NCBI RefSeq assembly: GCF_004803795.1
Contig: NZ_CP012543.1
Span: forward strand, 2,170,001 to 2,234,000
DNA length: 64,000 bases
Origin: Campylobacter rectus
Lineage (GTDB): Bacteria; Campylobacterota; Campylobacteria; Campylobacterales; Campylobacteraceae
Reading direction: 5' to 3'
The notes under the pieces were generated by a model, which made no database searches, was not told where the DNA came from, and saw nothing but the letters and a program-made list of their open reading frames with translations. Below, piece after piece: positions 46,515 through 55,258 of this stretch (positions are counted from its first letter, which is position 1; each line of letters starts with the position of its first letter). The translations under genes were made by a program, and so were the position numbers.

Positions 46515-47026
46515 ATTTTACTTTTTGCGGCTCTAAATTTTCGGCCGCAGATTTTAAAATTTAGCAAATTTTGCAAGCTTGATTCGACTAAAGCGAATTT
46601 GTAAAATTTAGCGAGCGCTTGGTCTAAAATTTTAAAATTTACCGTCAAATTCGACGACTCGAATTTTACCGTTTGCGCTAAATTTTGATGCAATAAAACC
46701 TGCGCCGCATACATAAAATTTGTAGCCGTTTTTTTCGGCTCGGGCTTGAGCGTAACGGACAAAATTTTGTTAAATTTAAAAAACGCTGCAAACATAGTCG
46801 GCAAAGCAGCTCGTCCAAGCGCAAATTTTACCGCTTTGAATTCATTAAATTTTACCAAACGCGGACAAAACGTCAAAGTAAATAAAATTTTAAATTTGGT
46901 AAAATTTACCGCATTTTTGAGCTCGAATTTAACCGCATTCGGCTCAAAAAACGCGCCTTTAAATTTACCTGCCGGATGCGTAAATTTAACTCCTCCGAAA
47001 GCAGACGAAACCAAGCTCATCAGCAC
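46511..47026 (-). CDS. doubtful KF-rich ORF, 171 residues
   Basis: Open frame that fills the gap between greA and the LpxH-like gene, overlapping greA by 7 bases and the next gene by 4. It has 11 Lys-Phe dipeptides, coded by in-frame AAATTT or AAATTC, plus about seven Asn-Leu/Phe. No motif, signal peptide or membrane segment is clear. It closely parallels the ORF at 35919 in composition and in sitting snugly inside an operon. In C. jejuni greA and the phosphoesterase gene are neighbours, so this is an insertion relative to that species. Real translation is uncertain. Confidence 0.35.
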   Translation of the reverse strand: MLMSLVSSAFGGVKFTHPAGKFKGAFFEPNAVKFELKNAVNFTKFKILFTLTFCPRLVKFNEFKAVKFALGRAALPTMFAAFFKFNKILSVTLKPEPKKTATNFMYAAQVLLHQNLAQTVKFESSNLTVNFKILDQALAKFYKFALVESSLQNLLNFKICGRKFRAAKSKI

Positions 47027-47508
47027 TCAAATTTGATCGGTTTGTAGCTAACGGATACGATCTCGACGTCACTTCTGCCGTTTGGCAAATTTAACGCGAC
47101 CTCGTCGCCCTCGCTCTTGCCGATTAGTTGTTTGGCTAAAGGCGAGTTTATCGAGATGAGACCGCGCTCCAGGTTGCTTTCAGGCGTGCCCACTAGCGTA
47201 TAGGTCTTTTCCAGCTCGGTTTCTACGTCCATAATGACGACCGTGGAGCCGAATTTCACCTTATCGTGCTCGTATTCGGAAGGGTCGATTACCTTGGCGC
47301 GACTTACTATGTCGCTAAGCTCCGCTATACGGCTCTCGATAAACGCCTGTTTTTCGCGTGCAGCGTGGTATTCGGCGTTTTCTTTTAGGTCGCCATGACT
47401 GCGCGCGATGTCGATTTCCTCGACGATATTCGGGCGCTCGACGGTCTTTAGATTTTTTAGTTCGTTCGTGATTTTTTCATATCCGAAAAGCGTCATCGGT
47501 TCGGTCAT
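47020..47508 (-). CDS. greA: transcription elongation factor GreA
   Basis: Rescues backtracked RNA polymerase by transcript cleavage, 162 residues. An N-terminal coiled coil ([39 protein letters not shown], with the acidic tip) is followed by the FKBP-like C-domain ([20 protein letters not shown]). Three bases after lpxB. Confidence 0.96.
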   Translation of the reverse strand: MTEPMTLFGYEKITNELKNLKTVERPNIVEEIDIARSHGDLKENAEYHAAREKQAFIESRIAELSDIVSRAKVIDPSEYEHDKVKFGSTVVIMDVETELEKTYTLVGTPESNLERGLISINSPLAKQLIGKSEGDEVALNLPNGRSDVEIVSVSYKPIKFEC

Positions 47509-47511
47509 TTT

Positions 47512-48546
47512 TCATCCTTTGTTCGTTATTAAAATTTGCGCTACGCTGGCTGCAGAGCCGTGTTTTAGGTATTTTCGTAGCTTTTCGCAGCCTTTGATAA
47601 ACTTCTCTTTATCGCAGCTCTCGTAGGCTTTTATTAGATTGCTCGGCGTTACTTTCTCTTGCAGCAGCTCCTCGTGTAGCGCCGCTTCGCCCATAAAATC
47701 AAACATTATATTTGCAAGCCCGATGTGGCGTAGTTTCACAAACATACGCGCGATCATTATGTCGATGGCTTTAGCCTTATAAGCTAGCACGAACGGCGTG
47801 CCCACGAGCGCGGCCTGCAGCGTCGCGGTACCCGAGCAGATGAAGGCAAACTCGCTTTGTAAAAGCGCGCGCGGCGCGTCCGTAACTACGTTAAAGTCGC
47901 TAACGTCGCCGTAAATTTGCATATCGTTTGCTAAAAAAGGCGGTACGACGAGTAGTTTTTCTTTGCCCCCTATCCGGCTCGCTACCTCGCGAAAAATCGG
48001 CATCAACCGTGAAATTTCGGCGCGGCGGGATCCGGGCATAAAAGCGATCTTGCCGCTTTGCAAAAGCTCGTTTTTTCGTACTCGAAGCTCGTCAAGCAGC
48101 GGATGTCCGACGTAGCGCGAGCGGTTATAGTACATCCCGTCAAACGGCAAAATCGAAGCCAAATGATCGCAGTACGCCTCGACTTTCGCCACGCGTCCGG
48201 CCTTCCACGCCCACACCTGCGGCAAGATATAGTAGGTCACGGGCGTTTTGATGCCTGCCTCTTTGATCGCTTTAGCTAGCGGCAGGTTAAAAGCGGGGCT
48301 GTCGATGAGTAGCACGGCGTCGCACTGCCCCGCTAGGCGCGTCATCTCTTTTATCGCGCGTTTTGCCTTAAAATAAAGCGGCAAAACCTCCACGAAGCCC
48401 ATCGCAGAAAACTCCGAGCTTCGCATAAAAGGTTCGCCGAATTTCTCATCGAAAATGCCCTTTAGTTCGCACTTTGGCAGGTATTCTAAAACCTGCTCTA
48501 AGTGCAAATTCGCAGAGGCCTCTAAACAAGAGACGAGTAGCTTCAC
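47512..48546 (-). CDS. lpxB: lipid-A-disaccharide synthase
   Basis: Glycosyltransferase family 19 enzyme of 344 residues that joins UDP-diacylglucosamine with lipid X at the inner membrane. The N-terminus LVSCLEASANLHLEQVLEYL, the YYILPQVWAWKAGRVAKVEA block and LPGSRRAEI-like FMPGSRRAEISRLMPIF are typical; CSGTATLQAALVGTPFVLAY is the nucleotide-sugar motif. Overlaps the LprI-like gene by four bases. Confidence 0.96.
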   Translation of the reverse strand: MKLLVSCLEASANLHLEQVLEYLPKCELKGIFDEKFGEPFMRSSEFSAMGFVEVLPLYFKAKRAIKEMTRLAGQCDAVLLIDSPAFNLPLAKAIKEAGIKTPVTYYILPQVWAWKAGRVAKVEAYCDHLASILPFDGMYYNRSRYVGHPLLDELRVRKNELLQSGKIAFMPGSRRAEISRLMPIFREVASRIGGKEKLLVVPPFLANDMQIYGDVSDFNVVTDAPRALLQSEFAFICSGTATLQAALVGTPFVLAYKAKAIDIMIARMFVKLRHIGLANIMFDFMGEAALHEELLQEKVTPSNLIKAYESCDKEKFIKGCEKLRKYLKHGSAASVAQILITNKG

Positions 48547-48989
48547 TGATTGCCCTCGAAGTCCGCAGCCACGCTAGCAAGTTCTTTTGCGCGCTCCTTG
48601 GTCATCTGCAAATAGCAATCAGCCGCCTCTACGCGGTAAAGCGTGCCCGTAGGCGGCACAAAAGGGCATTTGGCCTCTTTATAGGCCACCCATTTGCGCT
48701 GGATGTCTTTTAGCTTTTTTTTGTTTTCGTCGTTTAGCACGCTCATAGCTTTTTTATAGTTTTCGTTTAAGAGTTTATCTTGGACGGCAAATTCGGCATT
48801 TATACACTCGATCATACCCACGGTCGAGCTATCTTTTTGTATGCACTCTTCCACTCGTAGCTGTGATTCGTCGGCTGCTTGCTCAAAATTCGCATCCGAA
48901 TTTGACGAGGCTTTCGCCTTTATCGCAAGCTCCTGCGCACCGAAAACCAAACCCGCGACAAATGCGGTAAAAATAATTTTTTTAAGCAT
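48543..48989 (-). CDS. LprI-family (DUF1311) secreted protein
   Basis: Protein of 148 residues with an N-terminal signal peptide (IIFTAFVAGLVFGAQELA). The mature part has the LprI/DUF1311 pattern: cysteine in VEECIQKD, ECINAEFAVQDKLLNENY, then LKDIQRKWVAYKEAKCPF and a final Cys in AADCYLQMTKER. Some family members inhibit C-type lysozyme, so a periplasmic protective role is possible. It is immediately upstream of lpxB with overlap. Confidence 0.85.
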   Translation of the reverse strand: MLKKIIFTAFVAGLVFGAQELAIKAKASSNSDANFEQAADESQLRVEECIQKDSSTVGMIECINAEFAVQDKLLNENYKKAMSVLNDENKKKLKDIQRKWVAYKEAKCPFVPPTGTLYRVEAADCYLQMTKERAKELASVAADFEGNQ

Positions 48990-49106
48990 AGTTTATCCTT
49001 TAAATTTGACGAAGATTATCGCTTAAAAAGGCTAAATAAACAATAAATTTTAAATTTGTAAGCAAATCGGGTGTTTTGAAATTTATAAGATTAAAGCGTG
49101 AAATTT

Positions 49107-49137
49107 AAAAACCCAAAGCCTGCAGGCCTTGGGTTTA
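49107..49137 (-). terminator. terminator downstream of nrfA
   Basis: Stem AAACCCAAAG / CCTTGGGTTT around CCTGCAGG, 49109-49136, followed on the minus strand by a T run. Ends the nrfHA transcript six bases past the nrfA stop. Confidence 0.85.
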
Positions 49138-49143
49138 GGGGTT

Positions 49144-50853
49144 TTATTTAAAATTTAGATTCTTGACGTTCTCATCTGTTTGCTTCATCTTCTCTGTCGG
49201 AACAGCGCCGGTAGGCCATTTGTGTCCGATAGGAGCACCTGCTGCAACAGGAGTAGCCACTTGAGTTAGCTTGATGCTGATGCCGTAAGGAGCAAGCTCG
49301 TTTACTAGCTCGATTTGTCCTTGGCGAGCAACCTCTTTACATTGTCCGAGGATTCTAGCCGCCTCTTCGTCTCCGTGGAATCCGTAGCTGTTTTCGCTAA
49401 AGCTGAAGTCCCAGCGAATATGAGCTTTTCTATGGAAAAGAAGCGTTTTTCCAAGAGCTTTGCTGATAGCCTCTTTTCTCTCTTTTTCATCGGCGATCGA
49501 AGCAAATTTCTCGTGTTTAGCTAGCTCGGCTCTTGCGACTTTGACGTCTTGGATGAAAGAAAGTAACGCATTTTCGCAGTTTCTTAGCTCGTAAGCGTGG
49601 CGATTTTGGATAAAATTAATTCTATCTTTCAACTCTTGCTCGCTTTGAGGGTGGCAAGTTTTGCAAGATGCGGTTAAGTTGTTAAACGGAGTTACCATAA
49701 AGTGATCCGTGATCTTCTCCGATCCGCTTCTCTTATACGGCAGGTGGCAGTCCGCGCACGTTACGCCGCTTCTAGCGTGAACGCTAGTCGAGAATAGCTC
49801 AGACTCAGGATGCTGCATTTTGACAATTTTAGCGCCCGTATCTTTATGAATATAGTCGGATTTAAATCCATCCTCTTTAGCTAGCTGCTCGTCGTAGTAT
49901 TGGTCAAAATTTTCGATTTTAAACGGCTCGCCTTTTTTCCATTTGCTCCAAGGAAAAACAGGAGTCGAATCCGCATTAAAGTAGTATTCTACGTGGCACT
50001 GCATGCACACCATAGTTCTCATCTCTTGTCTAGTTGCCTTTATGCCTTGTTTAGCGTCGGCCTCGTAGCCTCGCTCAACCATGGCGTTTACCATAGCAGG
50101 TCTAGTTATTCTTAAGCTCATGTCCTCAGGGTGGTGGCAGTCGGCGCAAGACATACCCATATGCGAACCGCCGTGAGAGTCTTTTCCGTGTTTCTTGGCT
50201 ACCATATCCATAACCTCTTTATAAGGCATAGAGTTCATCTTCGTCCAAGCTTGCTTCATCTGCGCGCCGTTTTCTTTTACGTCGAAAAACGGCATAGGCT
50301 TAGTCGCGGCGGCGGTCGGATTTTCGCTTAGTTGTTTGTAGTCCGTATCTACCATCATAGCCATAAGGTGTCCGGTGTGACAGTTTACACAGGTACCTTT
50401 TTGACCCTTAAACGCAGGCAAGCCGTGAGCATTCATATATTCCTTGTCGTTTCTTTTCGTCTCGATTTGGTCTATTTGATTGTAGAAGTGAGTTCTAGGC
50501 TTACTGTAATCCACGCCGAATACATACCCGTTCCAAAATACCGTAGCCGCAGGCCAGCGGATAATTTTACTATAAGGGAAAGAACCGCCGAAAGGAGTCT
50601 CTATTAGCTCGGTTCCGTTTGGATTTTCGTCGCTTTTATGCTCCATTTTTTTGAAGTCGTCGAGATGAGACGGGAAATTTTTACCCCATTTTTCAAAAGA
50701 CGGCTCCGCGTCGCTAACTTTGTTTAGCATTAGCGGGTAAGTTTTTGACTCCTCTTTTTTATGAGCTATGTCGTTATAAAGAGCAAGTACGCCTGCACCG
50801 AGTGCAACGGCCACTAAAAAAGTAACCGCGTATAACAGTTTGTTATTTTTCAT
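49144..50853 (-). CDS. nrfA: cytochrome c nitrite reductase NrfA
   Basis: Periplasmic pentaheme enzyme of 569 residues that reduces nitrite to ammonia with six electrons and also handles nitric oxide. Five heme sites: C155VNCH, C236ADCH, C283MQCH, C366ADCH and C397KTCH. The first, which holds the active-site heme, is CXXCH rather than the CXXCK of E. coli; this form is known in Campylobacter. A signal-anchor (LLYAVTFLVAVALGAGVLAL) precedes. Nearby YFNAD..FPWSKW and ITDHFMVTP are typical. It follows nrfH in an operon, consistent with membrane quinol supply through NrfH. Confidence 0.97.
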   Translation of the reverse strand: MKNNKLLYAVTFLVAVALGAGVLALYNDIAHKKEESKTYPLMLNKVSDAEPSFEKWGKNFPSHLDDFKKMEHKSDENPNGTELIETPFGGSFPYSKIIRWPAATVFWNGYVFGVDYSKPRTHFYNQIDQIETKRNDKEYMNAHGLPAFKGQKGTCVNCHTGHLMAMMVDTDYKQLSENPTAAATKPMPFFDVKENGAQMKQAWTKMNSMPYKEVMDMVAKKHGKDSHGGSHMGMSCADCHHPEDMSLRITRPAMVNAMVERGYEADAKQGIKATRQEMRTMVCMQCHVEYYFNADSTPVFPWSKWKKGEPFKIENFDQYYDEQLAKEDGFKSDYIHKDTGAKIVKMQHPESELFSTSVHARSGVTCADCHLPYKRSGSEKITDHFMVTPFNNLTASCKTCHPQSEQELKDRINFIQNRHAYELRNCENALLSFIQDVKVARAELAKHEKFASIADEKERKEAISKALGKTLLFHRKAHIRWDFSFSENSYGFHGDEEAARILGQCKEVARQGQIELVNELAPYGISIKLTQVATPVAAGAPIGHKWPTGAVPTEKMKQTDENVKNLNFK

Positions 50854-50875
50854 TTATTCTCCTCCTAGGATTGTT

Positions 50876-51388
50876 TTAAAAGTTATGTGCGTGTCCGGCT
50901 TGTCTGTGACAAGATACGCATTTTAACGGCTCGTTGGCATTAGCATACTGCCCGTGTTTACCCGGCAAGCTATCGCCTATAGCTCTTGGATCGACTGAAT
51001 TTCTAGCATAATCCTTATGACACTCTATACAATTGTTTTGTATGATCTCCTTTTGCTCATCGCTTGCGGTAAACGATATGGGATTATCCAAGAAAGTAAA
51101 CGCATAACCGTGCAAGAAGCCGTATTTAGCTTTCGCCAGCCATTTGCTTACGAATTCTTTAGGCATGTGACAATCTATACACGTCGTAACGTGTTGATGT
51201 CCGCCCTTAGACCAGCCTTCATAGACTTGGTTCATGACGTGGCAGTTTATACAGGCTTCGGGATCGCGAGTAAGATGCTGAGGACCATTAGCGAAAAAGA
51301 ACGTAAAAATCCCAAATCCGCCCGTAAGTCCGATAACCGCCAGCAAAGCTATGACCCATTTAGACGCTTTTTTCTTTGCGTTTTCCAT
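50876..51388 (-). CDS. nrfH: NapC/NirT-type quinol oxidase NrfH
   Basis: Membrane-anchored tetraheme cytochrome of 170 residues that passes electrons from menaquinol to NrfA. One transmembrane anchor (WVIALLAVIGLTGGFGIFTF) and four heme motifs: C46INCH (with VMNQVYEGW), C70IDCH, C120IECH and C157VSCH. A strong AAAGGAGG site precedes the ATG. A FNR-type box lies upstream and nrfA 22 bases downstream. Confidence 0.96.
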   Translation of the reverse strand: MENAKKKASKWVIALLAVIGLTGGFGIFTFFFANGPQHLTRDPEACINCHVMNQVYEGWSKGGHQHVTTCIDCHMPKEFVSKWLAKAKYGFLHGYAFTFLDNPISFTASDEQKEIIQNNCIECHKDYARNSVDPRAIGDSLPGKHGQYANANEPLKCVSCHRQAGHAHNF

Positions 51389-51715
51389 AATCGGCTTTCT
51401 AACCTCCTTTGTAAATTTAAATAAATCATAATCAGATCCATTTACTTAATATTATCATTATTTATCTTTAAATTTACTTGATTTAGATCAAGATTTTGAA
51501 TAAAATCACAACTGGTTACAAAAATTTCCTTTACACTTAATAAATATTTTGTAATATCTGCAGTCAAAATTTTTCATAAAATGTAAAAATGCGGCAAAAT
51601 TTAAAAACGGCTATTTTTACCGATTAATAACAAAAGCTATGATAAAATCTTTTTCAAAAATTTGAAAGCAATGCGCTCGTCAAATTTGAGTTAATCGTGA
51701 TAAAAAGGAATAAAT
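51389..51715. other. divergent promoter region nrfH/surE
   Basis: 327 AT-rich bases between nrfH (minus) and surE (plus). It holds a perfect TTGAT-N4-ATCAA box, a minus-strand GATAAT at 51451-51456 that fits as the nrf -10, and on the plus strand TATGATAAAAT around 51638-51648, a possible surE promoter. Nothing else recognised. Confidence 0.6.
51478..51491 (-). promoter_or_regulatory. CRP/FNR-type operator upstream of nrfH
   Basis: TTGATTTAGATCAA, a perfect match to TTGAT-N4-ATCAA. Its centre (51484.5) lies about 40 bases upstream of the transcription start implied by GATAAT at 51451-51456, the class II activator position. An FNR/NssR-like regulator sensing low oxygen or nitrosative stress would be expected; none is encoded in the window. 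Confidence 0.75.
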
Positions 51716-52498
51716 TTGAAAGAAATTTTAATCACAAACGACGACGGCTTCGAGGCTAGCGGCTTGCACGCTTTAGCTAGCGCACTGAGGGAGCTACCTG
51801 ATACGCGCGTTACGATCGTAGCGCCGAGTACCGAAAAATCAGCCTGCGCGCACTCTCTTACGCTTACTAGACCCCTTCGCTTTATCAAGCTTGACGACGA
51901 TTTTTACAAACTCGACGACGCTACGCCCGCAGATTGCGTCTATCTCGCGCTTCACGCACTTTACAAAAGACTACCAGACCTCGTAATCAGCGGCATAAAT
52001 CACGGCGCCAACGTCGGCGAGGATATCACCTACTCGGGCACGTGCGGAGCGGCTATGGAGGGCGTTTTACAAGGCGTGCCCAGCATCGCGTTTTCGCAGT
52101 TTTATAAAAACGACAGCATCGAAAAACTGGGCTTTTCGCTCACGCAACAAGCCGTCAAATTTATCGTCCCGCGCGTACTAGAGGGCAAAATCTCCTTGCC
52201 TCCGCGCCAGTTTTTAAACGTAAATATCCCCGCCGTCTCCGCTCGCGAATTTAAAGGCTACCGCATCGTTCCCGCGGGCAGACGCAGCTACGCCACGCAC
52301 GCGATGCTCCACCGTAACCCGCGCGGCATCGAGTACTACTGGCTCGGACAACCGTCGAATTTAGACTACGAACAAAACGGCGAGTCCGATATCAGCGCGC
52401 TTAGCGAAGGTTTCGCCTCGATCACTCCGATCATGCTCGATATGACCGCGCACGCGAGCTTACAAAGCCTAAAAACCGCGCTAAAGGATCAAATTTGA
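51716..52498 (+). CDS. surE: 5'/3'-nucleotidase SurE
   Basis: Survival protein of 260 residues, a metal-dependent nucleoside monophosphate phosphatase. Motifs ILITNDDGFEASG at the N-terminus, LVISGINHGANVGEDITYSG near residue 85 and VNIPAVSAREFKGYRIV are the family core. The TTG start at 51716 follows AAAAGGAATAA. Its stop overlaps the TTG start of the next gene. Confidence 0.95.
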   Translation: MKEILITNDDGFEASGLHALASALRELPDTRVTIVAPSTEKSACAHSLTLTRPLRFIKLDDDFYKLDDATPADCVYLALHALYKRLPDLVISGINHGANVGEDITYSGTCGAAMEGVLQGVPSIAFSQFYKNDSIEKLGFSLTQQAVKFIVPRVLEGKISLPPRQFLNVNIPAVSAREFKGYRIVPAGRRSYATHAMLHRNPRGIEYYWLGQPSNLDYEQNGESDISALSEGFASITPIMLDMTAHASLQSLKTALKDQI

Positions 52499-53166
52499 GC
52501 GAGGGAATTTTAGATCAAACCGACCGATTTACGAGGTCTCGCTGGCTGCTGGGCGATGATTTTAAAAAGCTTCAAAACGCAAACGTGCTAATCTGCGGCG
52601 TAGGTGGCGTGGGCGGTATCTGCGCGGACGCGCTGGCTCGCGCGGGCGTGGGCAAAATCACCGTCATCGACAAGGATATTTTTGATATAACCAATCAAAA
52701 CCGTCAAATTTACAGCGAAGCAGTCGGCGCCGTTAAGGTCGGCGAATTCGCCAAAAGATACGAGTGCGTAACGGCGCTGCAAGAGCTGATGACGCCGGAG
52801 TTTATCGCAAATTTCGACTTTTCGCCCTTTGATCTGGTGATCGACGCTATCGACGACGTACCTGCTAAAGTCGCGCTTGCGCTAAAAACGCACAAAAAGT
52901 TAATTAGCTCGATGGGCGGCGCAAAGCGCCTAGATCCGACGCAGATCAAAGTCGCCCAGATCTGGCAGACCTGTAACGACCCCTTTGCTAAAAAAATACG
53001 CACCGAACTTAAAAAAGCGGGCTTTAAAGGTAAATTTGACGTCGTGTTTTCGACCGAGCCGCCAAGGTGCGTGAAGATGGGCAGCTTTATGGGCGTAACG
53101 GCGTGTTTCGGGCTAAATTTGGCGGCCTTGGCGGTAAATAAAATCATTAACGGCAAGCAAGGCTAG
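52495..53166 (+). CDS. tcdA: tRNA threonylcarbamoyladenosine dehydratase TcdA-like
   Basis: ThiF/MoeB-family E1-like enzyme of 223 residues with DRFTRSRWLLGDDFKKLQNA at the N-terminus and a nucleotide-binding VLICGVGGVGGICADALARA. VIDAIDDVPAKVALALKTHK and ISSMGGAKRLDPTQIKVAQI match TcdA (CsdL), which cyclises t6A to ct6A in tRNAs. It lacks the zinc CxxC pairs of MoeB. Coupled to surE by a four-base TTGA overlap. Confidence 0.88.
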   Translation: MSEGILDQTDRFTRSRWLLGDDFKKLQNANVLICGVGGVGGICADALARAGVGKITVIDKDIFDITNQNRQIYSEAVGAVKVGEFAKRYECVTALQELMTPEFIANFDFSPFDLVIDAIDDVPAKVALALKTHKKLISSMGGAKRLDPTQIKVAQIWQTCNDPFAKKIRTELKKAGFKGKFDVVFSTEPPRCVKMGSFMGVTACFGLNLAALAVNKIINGKQG

Positions 53167-53184
53167 ATGCGGCCTTAGCCTAAA

Positions 53185-53607
53185 CTACCTCAGCCGTTTT
53201 AGGCGCGTTTTTGAAATTTTATAGATTTTCGAGCTTGCGTTTTGGCTGAAATTTTGATCCACAACCTCGTCCGCCGCCGCTTTCGCCCACTCTTCGTCGA
53301 AGCTTTGTCCGTTTAAATTTGCGCTGCTAGAATAGAGCCAGTCAAATTGCCTCAAAAACTCCTCGTGAGCGCACTCTTTCACGACGCGCACGGCCTTGGC
53401 GTTCGGATACAAAAACGTCGTTTTTCTCGCGCGGCGCACTAAATTTTTAAATTTAGCGGGCACGCGAGCGAGATTTTTTAGCTCGCTAAATTTAGCCGTC
53501 GTTATGAGGCAAGGCTTGTTTGCCGCTCGGCGTTTTAGCGCGTTTATCTCGCAAAAATCCTTGCTCAAAAATCCCGCCGTCGTATCGGTCTGCGCTAAAT
53601 AAATCAT
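53185..53607 (-). CDS. Sua5/YciO/YrdC-like protein
   Basis: Short protein of 140 residues resembling the YrdC fold: MIYLAQTDTTAGFLSKDFCE, then ANKPCLITT, RRARKTTFLYPNAKAVRVVK, and LYSSSANLNGQSFDEEWAKA, the serine-rich adenylate-binding stretch. YrdC-type proteins make threonylcarbamoyl-AMP for t6A; this epsilonproteobacterial version is shorter than the 180-residue norm, so its activity is uncertain. The neighbouring tcdA, acting on the same tRNA modification, is suggestive. It converges with tcdA. Confidence 0.78.
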   Translation of the reverse strand: MIYLAQTDTTAGFLSKDFCEINALKRRAANKPCLITTAKFSELKNLARVPAKFKNLVRRARKTTFLYPNAKAVRVVKECAHEEFLRQFDWLYSSSANLNGQSFDEEWAKAAADEVVDQNFSQNASSKIYKISKTRLKRLR

Positions 53608-53704
53608 CTCAAATCTCCAAATTTATCTCTAAAATGCATCTGTCGCTAGGTAAATTTTACCTAATTTTGTGCCGGCCCTATCTTTGTTCGCCGTAAAATT
53701 CGCA

Positions 53705-54616
53705 CTAAATTTTACGCTTTTGCTTTTTATCGTCTCTGGCCAGCAAAAATATACAAGAGATAATCAGCACGAAGCCCGTAAAATCAAGAAACACGAGCTC
53801 CGTCCCCAGCCAAAAATAAGCAAACGCCGCCGCGCTCACGGGCTCGATGCACGCTATCATGCTCGCCCTGCTAGCGCCTATTATCTTTAGCCCCATCATG
53901 TAAAAGCTAAACGCGCATATCGTGCCTAGGAACACGACCGCAGCAAGCGCCGCAAAGCCCTGCGCGTCGCTCACGCCATTTAGCCGCCAAACCCGCGTGT
54001 AAAGCGCAAGCGCGCCGCCGCCGATCGCCATGCCCCAGCCTAAATTTAGCGCAATGGGGTATTTTTGATTTAGCTTCGTGGGGATGAGGCTGTAGATCAC
54101 GACGCCAAGCGCGCTAATCAGGCACCAAACCAGCGCCTCCGCACTGATAACGAGCGAGCCCGGATCGCCGTGGGTGGCGAGCAGCATGACGCCCAGCACC
54201 GCCAGAATAAGCGCGATGAGCTCGACCTTTTTAGGCGCGCGCCGCTGTAAAAAGCAAACGACAGCGAGGATGAGCGCGGGCGCGGAGTACTGGATCACGG
54301 TCGCGACGGCGGCGTTTGAGAGCTCGATGCTGTAAAAATACGCGTACTGCGTCATCATAAGCCCAAAAAACGCGTAGATGAGTAGCTGCGGCAAAAGCGC
54401 GCGATCTTTTAGCGGCGCGAGGGCTGCGCGCGGCGAACGCGCTAAATAATACGCCACCATCGCAAGCCCGGCAAGGCTCAGGCGGTAGGGCACGAGCCAG
54501 TCGGCGCTGACGCCCTTTTGTGTGAACAGATACTGCCCGCAAACGCCGCTAAAGCCCCATAATACGCCGCCAAGAAGCGTGATGAAAACGCCAAAAAATT
54601 CGCTCTGAGATCTCAT
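53705..54616 (-). CDS. EamA/DMT-superfamily transporter
   Basis: Inner-membrane carrier of 303 residues with ten hydrophobic segments in two EamA repeats (GGVLWGFSGVCGQYLFTQKG; later ALVWCLISALGVVIYSLIPT). Substrate unknown; relatives export amino acids or metabolites. The ATG at 54616 is chosen because AAGGCGG precedes it; a TTG at 54640 gives only a basic tail. It is the last gene before the AT-rich island. Confidence 0.85.
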   Translation of the reverse strand: MRSQSEFFGVFITLLGGVLWGFSGVCGQYLFTQKGVSADWLVPYRLSLAGLAMVAYYLARSPRAALAPLKDRALLPQLLIYAFFGLMMTQYAYFYSIELSNAAVATVIQYSAPALILAVVCFLQRRAPKKVELIALILAVLGVMLLATHGDPGSLVISAEALVWCLISALGVVIYSLIPTKLNQKYPIALNLGWGMAIGGGALALYTRVWRLNGVSDAQGFAALAAVVFLGTICAFSFYMMGLKIIGASRASMIACIEPVSAAAFAYFWLGTELVFLDFTGFVLIISCIFLLARDDKKQKRKI

Positions 54617-54640
54617 TTGCCGCCTTAAATTTAAAGCCAA

Positions 54641-54782
54641 AGTATATAGGTTTATGCTTAACTTAGATGAATTAACCAGGCAAGAATTGACTAGAACATT
54701 ATATATTTACGGATGTAATTTATGTTTACAATAAATTATAATTCTATAATATCTATACAATATAATCTATATAACACGGTTT
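54641..54782. other. left border of AT-rich island
   Basis: Very AT-rich 142 bases between the EamA gene and the first island gene. AACCAGG near 54679 and CCTGGTT near 54788 form a short inverted pair. Base composition shifts sharply here. Confidence 0.5.
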
Positions 54783-55256
54783 CTATTCCTGGTTATAAAA
54801 AAATTCTTTCTTGCCTTTTCTATAACAGTCTTCAACTATATTGGTAAGCTTGAAATTAAAGTAATTAAAAATTCTTTTAAATTCTGGAAGCTTTTCTTCT
54901 GACACCGTCAAAAATGGTTTTTCTGTTTTGAGTTCCTCAAAACACTGCTTAAATAATTTAATGCCATAGCCCTTATTTTTATAATTATTTATTACAGATA
55001 AATGACACAGCTTTTTTTCACTATATTTAAGTATGGCTAATCCCCTTAAATTACCCTCTGTTTCTGACAAAAGAATCTTTTTCGAGCCATTTTTGAGGGA
55101 CGGTATTACGTTTGCAAAATACCAAATATCAAAATTTGGATAGTATAGCTTTGCATCTTTTATATAGTGATAAACCGAATATTCATTTTGCTGATTTATA
55201 CAGATAGATGCATTATATAATGAGTCTAAGATTATATTATTATCAAAATGTATCAT
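54783..55256 (-). CDS. GNAT-family N-acetyltransferase
   Basis: Protein of 157 residues with a single GNAT domain: strand GNLRGLAILKYSEKKLCHLS and acetyl-CoA loop NYKNKGYGIKLFKQCFEEL (Q/RxxGxG/A form), then LTVSEEKLPEFKRIFNYFNF, the usual C-terminal order. Substrate unknown. It is AT-rich, unlike the flanking genes, and follows a membrane-anchored unknown by two bases. GNAT toxins that acetylate aminoacyl-tRNA usually pair with a ribbon-helix-helix antitoxin; none is here. Confidence 0.78.
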   Translation of the reverse strand: MIHFDNNIILDSLYNASICINQQNEYSVYHYIKDAKLYYPNFDIWYFANVIPSLKNGSKKILLSETEGNLRGLAILKYSEKKLCHLSVINNYKNKGYGIKLFKQCFEELKTEKPFLTVSEEKLPEFKRIFNYFNFKLTNIVEDCYRKGKKEFFYNQE

Positions 55257-55258
55257 TT

